64,000 nt of DNA from Prasinococcaceae sp. CCMP 1430 (taxonomy: Eukaryota; Prasinodermophyta; Palmophyllophyceae; Prasinococcales; Prasinococcaceae): positions 73,633 through 137,632 of the forward strand of contig RQSC01000027.1 in assembly GCA_013416795.1 (NCBI GenBank), in the 5' to 3' direction. This document shows, piece after piece, positions 58,653 to 64,000 of the stretch. Numbering within the stretch: the first letter of the stretch is position 1; each line of letters opens with the position of its first letter. The notes under the pieces were generated by a model. It worked only from the letters and a program-made list of their open reading frames with translations. It was not told where the DNA came from and made no database searches. The position numbers and the translations under genes were made by a program.

Positions 58653-60383
58653 ATGCTGCTGGGGCGTGGGCACGCGTGTCGCGGCGTCGCAGCTGAAGCG
58701 ACGGTGTCGCCGCTGGGCAACGCGGCGGCGGCGTGCGCGGCCAGCGCGTGTGCGACGCGTGAGCAGGTGGGATGGCAGGTCGCGTGTGTGACAAGAGCGC
58801 TCGGACCCTCGGTCAGGTTGGGCGCAGGGGCGGCCGTGCGGGCATGTGCCGGCGCAGCGGCCCGGACGCCGCTGTTCGAGGCGATGGCTGGCGCAAGCTC
58901 CCGCCCGCCACCTGTGCTGGCGGATGTTACCGAGTGCCCCGTGCGCGTGCGCGGGCGCACGCGGGGCGAGCTCGCGATCGTCGGATCCGCCGCGCCGGCC
59001 ACATCGCCGACTGTGCTCACAACCTTCCCCGCCGGCGCCGAGCGCCTCGCAGTGGTGCGCCCGGCGTACTCGCAGGACGCGGCGGCGGTGCCGCTGAGCG
59101 ATACGCTGCGGCCGGCAGGACCGGACGGCAGCGCCGGGGTAATAATGCCGCGTGAGTGCGGCACGGGGGCCTTTGTCGTGGACGAGTACGTGCGCGGCCG
59201 TTCAGGTGCTGTCGGGCAGGCCGCCCGCGAGTGCATGGAGCTCGGTCAGCACGCTGTGCCGCTGCTGTCGTACCTGCGTGCGGCGGGCGTGCCCGTCGCG
59301 GAAAAGGAGCGCGAGGAGTTTGAGCAGCTGCCCGCCCGCTACCCGCCGGACGAGCGCACGGCGCATCCTCAGTCTACCAATCGCGTGCTGATGATGGCGC
59401 CGACGGCGTTTGGATTCAACGCCGACGCCGCGGAGGACAACTACTTTATGAACGGGGCCAATACGGGGACTGGCGCAGGGTCGGGGGACCCAGCGAGCTC
59501 CTCCATAACGCAGCGCGCCATGCGCGAACACCAGGCGCTCTGGCGCGCGCTGAGCGATGCTGGTGTGGTGGTCTCGTTGTGGTCACACAGCGCCGAGCAG
59601 GGCACACCCGATGCGCTCTTCCCCAACAACTGGTTCTCAACGCACGCTGCGACAGGCGCGGCTGCGGGGCGCACAGAGCAGGCGACGCTCGCGCTGTATC
59701 CGATGAAGCCGCCGAACAGGCGAAAGGAGAGGCGCGACGACATTGTGGCGTGGCTCAGCAGCCGGTACGGGCGCGTGGTGGACTTCTCGCCGGCGGAGGA
59801 GGGCAATGTACGCATTCCTCACGCGGATGCGGACGGCGCCGACGCGCCAGCTCCCGCCGCGGCCTTCCTCGAAGGCACCGGCAGCCTGGTGCTCGACCAC
59901 ATCAACCGCGTGGCATACGTGGCCGCAAGCGAACGCTCGGACGTGGCGCTGGCGAGTGCATGGGCAAGTACCATTGGTTTCAGCGAGCTGGTGGCCTTCG
60001 ACGCCACCGACGCGGATGGCAGGCCAATTTACCACACGAATGTCGTGATGTCCATCGGCACGTCCTTCGCGGTCGTGTGCGCGGAGGCCATCGAGGACGA
60101 CGGCCAGCGCGAGCGCGTGCTCGCGCGCCTGCGGGCCGGTGGCAAGGAAGTGATCCAAATATCGCGTGCGCAGATGGAGCAGTTTTGCGGCAATGTGCTC
60201 GAGCTGCGCGACGGGCGGGGGAGGCCCATCCTGGCGCTCTCCGAGGCGGCGCACTTCGGCTTCACCGGCGAGGACAGGCTCACGCTCAGCAGGCACGTGC
60301 ACGACTTCGTGAGCGTCCCCATCCCCACCATCGAGGCCATCGGCGGCGGCAGCGTGCGCTGCACCCTCGCGGAGCTCTTCTGA
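58653..60383 (+). CDS. CtlX/DDAH-like amidinotransferase-fold hydrolase
   Basis: A 576-residue intronless frame. The C-terminal 420 residues match the CtlX / eukaryotic-type dimethylargininase family: NRVLMMAPTAFGFN, AEDNYFMNG, PDALFPNNWFSTHA (near 320), FLEGTGSLVLDHINR, YHTNVVMSIG and the catalytic cysteine in QFCGNVLEL (near 511). Such enzymes hydrolyse or transfer guanidino groups of arginine-related substrates. An N-terminal extension of about 230 residues before this core has no recognised domain; its start (MLLGRGHACRG) is alanine- and arginine-rich, and could be an organelle signal. An alternative ATG at 58884 would shorten it by 77 residues. Substrate unknown. Confidence 0.8.
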   Translation: MLLGRGHACRGVAAEATVSPLGNAAAACAASACATREQVGWQVACVTRALGPSVRLGAGAAVRACAGAAARTPLFEAMAGASSRPPPVLADVTECPVRVRGRTRGELAIVGSAAPATSPTVLTTFPAGAERLAVVRPAYSQDAAAVPLSDTLRPAGPDGSAGVIMPRECGTGAFVVDEYVRGRSGAVGQAARECMELGQHAVPLLSYLRAAGVPVAEKEREEFEQLPARYPPDERTAHPQSTNRVLMMAPTAFGFNADAAEDNYFMNGANTGTGAGSGDPASSSITQRAMREHQALWRALSDAGVVVSLWSHSAEQGTPDALFPNNWFSTHAATGAAAGRTEQATLALYPMKPPNRRKERRDDIVAWLSSRYGRVVDFSPAEEGNVRIPHADADGADAPAPAAAFLEGTGSLVLDHINRVAYVAASERSDVALASAWASTIGFSELVAFDATDADGRPIYHTNVVMSIGTSFAVVCAEAIEDDGQRERVLARLRAGGKEVIQISRAQMEQFCGNVLELRDGRGRPILALSEAAHFGFTGEDRLTLSRHVHDFVSVPIPTIEAIGGGSVRCTLAELF

Positions 60384-60674
60384 GCTGTCAACAGAGAGAT
60401 CCGAGGCGACGGACCCGAGGCGGCGACTGATAAGTTGAGCATTTTGAGTTCAAAAGTGGGCGCTGCAACCCAGATTTTATCACCGTCAAACTGGTGGACG
60501 GACCGGTCTCAACATACCATCTCCCGGTCGCGATTGATCGGATACTTGTGATTTCCTCGCCTCATTCCGCATGTTGTCGAGGCTGCCGGCGTGGGCGAGG
60601 CGCACGGGTCGGCGTGGAGGCGGGGGCGATGGGGGGGGCGCCTGCATCGTGGGGCGCGGCCGCCGCGGCGCGCC

Positions 60675-62822
60675 ATGCGAGACGAGGCGTCGCCGGCGGG
60701 CGGCACGCCGGCGCCGGCGCCGGCACCTGTGGCGACTGGCGCGCAGCAGCTTCTGGCCAGAGCGGCGGCCTTCACGGCGAAATTCGCGGCCGGGATCGGT
60801 ATCTCGTCCATCTCGAGGGTGTTCTCCTCGGCGGCAGGCAGCGCAACCCCCGGTGAGAAGCGCCCGCGCGGCGACGACGGCAGTGAACACCCCTCGCGGC
60901 CTCGCGGGGAGCAGGAAAAGGAGCTGCCCTTGGCCAGCGCAGGCATCGGCGACGGGGGGGAGGGAGAACGTCGGGTGAGGCGCAAGCGCGACGGCGGATC
61001 GCCTCTGGTTTCACCTGCCGCGCAGCCCTCGTCGCAGCAGATCGCCGGCTTTCGCACGCCCGCGTGGCGGCCGACTCCCAGTCGCTGGCAGGGAAGGACA
61101 GCTCGTGCGGACTCGCTGCGCGCTACGCCCAGCTCTCGCGCTACAACCACGCAGCTGAAAGTCCGCCAGGATCGTCAACAGAAGCAGCAGCTGGAGGAGC
61201 AACAGCCTCGCACGCCCGCGGTCACATTTGCCAGCGGCGCGTGCGAGGAACCTGTAGGTGCCCCGCTCTCGCCTGGCACAGGCGAGTTGGCGAGGCTTGC
61301 ATCGGGGGGGAGCCGCCGGATCGCTCCTGGCAGCGCACGCAGGGGCACGCCGTCTCTCTCAAGGCGGAGGGGTACCCCGTTTGCCCGTCCCGGCGCGCTC
61401 ACACCCGGATCGAGCGCCCGCAGGCAACGCTACATCACGCCGGTGCGCGGGTTGGCACCCGAGATCGCAGCGCTCGTCATGGAGTCGGTGGAGAAGATGA
61501 ACAAGTTGAGGGATGAGGTGCTCGAGCAGCGCGAGGAGTACAGTCGAATGCTGAGCACCATGCAAGCCAATACGACGCCGGCGGTGAAGTCTCCGAGCGT
61601 GCAGACGCCACCGGACGTCATCGGTGGCAGGAACAATCCCGTGGATCTCCTCGGCGCCTCTCCAGCAGGCGGCGACGGCGGGGCGGGGCGCGCCCATCTT
61701 GGCAGCGCAGCTGGCAGCCCCATTCCCGCGGACCTGGTGAAGCGCATGGAGCGCGTGCGCGTGACAACGCGCGCGTCAGCCAAGGCGCACGCGCAAAAGG
61801 AGGAGGAGCTCGCCGCCATGGAGGATCTGCTCCAACAGCAGCAGGCCAACCGGGCCGCGGCACAGACGCGCAAGTCAGAGGCGGCGCTCAAAGCCGAGTT
61901 CCCGGCGGCGTACCGCGCGCGGCGCCCTGGCAGTGAGGTGATATCTGACAACAGGACAGAGAGTGGTCGGACGCCGAGCGGCCAAGGAAGCGGGCACGGG
62001 GTCGTCGAGGAAGATGTGGCGGAGGTTGAGGGCGCGGAGGACCCGGCCCTCACGCCGCTGACCCCCGAGGAGGAGGAGAAGGTGCTCGATGCTCTGGACG
62101 AAACCATACAGCCGCGCAACGAGCAGCTGGCTTTCCACAAGGACGAGGGCGCTCCGTGCACCAGGTACGACTTCGCCAGCATGCGGGGCGGAGAGTGGCT
62201 GAACGATGAGGTCATCAATTTCTATCTTAGGATGATCAAGGACAGACAGGTCAGGGACGCAGAAGCGGGTGGTCGGCTGCCGAAGGTGTGGGTCTGGACC
62301 ACGATGTTCTACAAGAAGCTGTATTCGGTGGAAAGCGGGAGCTACGTTGGGAAGTACGATTACAAGGGAGTCAAGAGGTGGACATTGCCCGCGAGGCTGA
62401 AAGCGCGAAAGCTGCCTGCGGAGAGCGTGTTTGACGTGGACAAGATCATCGTCCCCTTGCACCAGGAGGTGCACTGGACCGTCTGCGTCATCGACCTGCG
62501 CGCCAAGCGCCTGACATTCTACGACTCCATGCACCACTCGGACGTTCTGAATGCGCTCACGAACCTCAAACGCTGGCTGTCCGATGAACATCAGGCCAAG
62601 AAAGGCGAGCCCCTCGACCTGTCCGACTGGGAGGTGGTCGAGCGGCCGCACGAGCACGGCGAGGCTGTGCCCTCGCAGTTGAATGGTGTCGACTGCGGCG
62701 TGTTCATGCTGAAGATGGCCGAGTACCAGGCCCGGGACGCAAAGATGACCTTCTCGCAGGACGACATGCCTTTCTTCAGGCGGCGCATTGTCGCCGACAT
62801 CCTCAATGGCAAGATCGCCTGA
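60675..62822 (+). CDS. ULP1: ULP1-type SUMO protease (C48 family)
   Basis: A 715-residue protein with the cysteine protease domain in the last 220 residues. It begins with FASMRGGEWLNDEVINFYL, followed by WVWTTMFYKKL, the catalytic histidine in EVHWTVCVID (near 599), the aspartate in LTFYDSM (near 616), the oxyanion glutamine in SQLNGVDCGVFML and the catalytic cysteine there (near 674). These match Ulp1/SENP1 enzymes that mature SUMO and remove it from substrates. The N-terminal 480 residues are basic, serine- and proline-rich, with a coiled coil (EQREEYSRMLSTM), typical of localisation regions in nuclear-pore-associated ULP1. The first in-frame ATG (60675) was used. Intronless. Confidence 0.9.
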   Translation: MRDEASPAGGTPAPAPAPVATGAQQLLARAAAFTAKFAAGIGISSISRVFSSAAGSATPGEKRPRGDDGSEHPSRPRGEQEKELPLASAGIGDGGEGERRVRRKRDGGSPLVSPAAQPSSQQIAGFRTPAWRPTPSRWQGRTARADSLRATPSSRATTTQLKVRQDRQQKQQLEEQQPRTPAVTFASGACEEPVGAPLSPGTGELARLASGGSRRIAPGSARRGTPSLSRRRGTPFARPGALTPGSSARRQRYITPVRGLAPEIAALVMESVEKMNKLRDEVLEQREEYSRMLSTMQANTTPAVKSPSVQTPPDVIGGRNNPVDLLGASPAGGDGGAGRAHLGSAAGSPIPADLVKRMERVRVTTRASAKAHAQKEEELAAMEDLLQQQQANRAAAQTRKSEAALKAEFPAAYRARRPGSEVISDNRTESGRTPSGQGSGHGVVEEDVAEVEGAEDPALTPLTPEEEEKVLDALDETIQPRNEQLAFHKDEGAPCTRYDFASMRGGEWLNDEVINFYLRMIKDRQVRDAEAGGRLPKVWVWTTMFYKKLYSVESGSYVGKYDYKGVKRWTLPARLKARKLPAESVFDVDKIIVPLHQEVHWTVCVIDLRAKRLTFYDSMHHSDVLNALTNLKRWLSDEHQAKKGEPLDLSDWEVVERPHEHGEAVPSQLNGVDCGVFMLKMAEYQARDAKMTFSQDDMPFFRRRIVADILNGKIA

Positions 62823-63006
62823 CGCGCGAGAGGGCGCGCGCGCTCGGCTGGCCGCGCGCGTGCCCACGTAACGACGCCAGCTGCGAAACCAAACGCACGC
62901 ACCCTGCCCGCGCCGCCGGTGGCGCAGCCTGGCGCTCCCCGCACGTTCTCTTGAGTTGTTAATCTTACATTCGCGGCGCCCGCACGGGCGCGCAGCCTAA
63001 CGCTGC

Positions 63007-63085
63007 CTAGCCAATGAGGATGAGCGGGGTGCCAACGTCAACGGCACCGCCGTCGTCAGTCAGGATCTCCTTGACGGTACCGCTC

Positions 63086-63117
<32 letters not shown>

Positions 63118-63567
63118 TGCCTCGATGATGCACAGCGTCTGTCCAACGGTGACCGAATCGCCGACCTTGACGAAAGGCGGCTCGCCGGGGGCGGGGCAGC
63201 GGTACATGGTGCCCGCCATGGGCGAGAGCATGGCACCAGCCGGTGGCGCAGCGTCGGCCGCCGGCGCAGCGGCCGGCGGCGGCGGCGGCGCAGCAGCGGC
63301 GGGCTCGGGCTCGGCAGCAGGCGCAGCGGGCGGCAGCGAACCCATCGGCATCGGCGCGCCCATCATCTGCGGCATCATCATCGGCGCCGCCGCGGCAGGG
63401 GGGGGCTCGAGCGCCTCCGCCTTCTTCACCGACACGGAGAGCGCCGACGACTTAACGTCCAGCTCGACGATGTCCGAGTCGTCCACCATGCGGATGATGT
63501 TGGAGATCTCCTCGAACTGCTCCTCCGTAATGGTGACCGGCTGGTCGGCGGCGCGGGCAGGCACCAT
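63007..63567 (-). CDS. accB: Biotin carboxyl carrier protein of acetyl-CoA carboxylase (5' exon unresolved)
   Basis: The frame encodes a BCCP: an N-terminal helix-rich region (ITEEQFEEISNIIRMVDDSD), an alanine-, proline- and methionine-rich flexible linker, and a C-terminal biotinyl domain with SPMAGTMYRCPAPGEPPFV, VGQTLCIIEAMKLMNEIEAE and the biotin-accepting lysine in EAMKLM (near residue 150). In algae and plants with a heteromeric plastid ACCase this protein is plastid-located and carries carboxybiotin between the carboxylase subunits. The ATG at 63567 immediately follows an AACGCAG acceptor-like sequence, so the transit peptide is probably on an upstream exon between 63600 and the window end, which I could not define. 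Confidence 0.88.
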
Positions 63568-64000
63568 CTGCGTTCCCACCACAAGCGAAGAGGACGGGAA
63601 GTGGGGTGGGGAGGGGAGGGGGGAGGGAGGGAGCAGGCGGACACGGATGCGTGTCAGCGATGGTCTTCCTGCGGCACGCAAGCGCCCACGCGTGCAGGCA
63701 CGAACGCGCATGGGAGCGCGCACGAACGCGAGCGAGAGCGCGAGAGCGAGGGCATGAGACCCTGCCGTGCTCAGTGCCCGGCGCCGGCTGGCAGAGCTCA
63801 GCGAGGTTCATCTGAGCGCGGAGCGCAACGCTCACGCGCCGGCCAGCAAGCGCGCCCCGTGCAGTAACCGCGCGCGCGCGCGACGTGGTGGTGGACCCCC
63901 CACCCCCCCCACCCCCTTCCCCCTTGCTACGCCCACCTGCCCCCCTCTTCACCCCTACGCGGCCGCACGCGCGCCGCGGCACCCGCCCCGCGCGCCCGCG
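63568..64000. other. Upstream region of BCCP to window end
   Basis: GC-rich DNA that probably contains the BCCP 5' exon with its transit peptide and the promoter. A minus-strand ATG near 63812 opens a short frame (MNLAELCQPAPG), but I cannot splice it confidently. Confidence 0.35.

Noticed and set aside
58315-58791. Cysteine-rich frame CSICAPPAPHCALCCGAC as a small zinc protein
   Set aside because: Cysteine spacing fits no known finger and the frame overlaps the start of the CtlX-like gene in another frame.
1-64000. CRISPR array, tRNA or rRNA genes
   Set aside because: No regularly spaced repeats of CRISPR type and no cloverleaf or rRNA core sequence were recognised by eye; tRNAscan-SE and rRNA models would settle this.

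Overview
The window is nuclear DNA from a GC-rich microbial eukaryote, most likely a photosynthetic protist. A green alga of prasinophyte grade fits best, but this is inferred from gene content and no marker gene proves it. The eukaryotic signs are spliceosomal introns, TBP, the Pol II subunit RPB4, a TFIIH p44 fragment, eIF2B-beta, a SUMO protease, a RING-H2 protein and a four-domain calcium channel. The plastid signs are a chloroplast-sensor-kinase-like protein, a nuclear biotin carboxyl carrier protein, a bacterial-type topoisomerase I with a basic leader, and a plant-style AP2 protein. Genes are dense (about 27 in 64 kb), lie on both strands, and carry zero to three short introns (about 90-410 bp, one possible 681 bp). 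Many 5' splice sites read GTGCG rather than GTAAG or GTGAG. There is one 140-bp assembly gap (12328-12467), and two single N bases (2176, 33805). Layout, 0-24 kb: EDR2 C-terminal domain protein (partial, +), RPB4 (-), histidine phosphatase (+), an unrecognised helical protein (-), an intronless four-domain Ca2+ channel (+, 6.4-11.5 kb), AP2 protein (-), a repeat-bearing 2-kb spacer, O-fucosyltransferase-like protein (+), TMEM135-like protein (-), RING-H2 E3 (+), Cgi121/TPRKB (-) and eIF2B-beta (-). Layout, 24-43 kb: histidyl-tRNA synthetase (+), TBP (-), a methyltransferase (-), topoisomerase I fused to two HMG-like boxes (-), an orphan TFIIH p44 piece (+), CSK-like kinase (+), Kv-type K+ channel (-), a TLC-like membrane protein (+) and ACSF3-like acyl-CoA synthetase (+). 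Layout, 43-64 kb: a tandem double cyclic-nucleotide-type K+ channel (-), MnSOD (-), an SDR (+), a Lon-N-domain protein (-), WDR53-like protein (+), a MYND-CS fusion (-), GT77-like glycosyltransferase (+), a CtlX/DDAH-like amidinotransferase-fold protein (+), ULP1 (+) and BCCP (-). There are no operons. Functional themes are basal transcription and translation (RPB4, TBP, p44, eIF2B-beta, HisRS, KEOPS), ion signalling (three large channels), probable organelle biology (CSK, TopA, BCCP, SOD, ACSF3, Lon-N) and glycosylation or ubiquitin/SUMO control. The most interesting signals are (i) a shared sequence inside the two introns of the HisRS gene, suggestive of introner-like elements, (ii) the GTGCG donor preference, (iii) a roughly 75-bp element found upstream of both the CSK and the Lon-N genes in sense orientation, and (iv) unusual fusions: TopA-HMG, MYND-CS and a tandem CNG-type channel whose second ligand domain is decayed.
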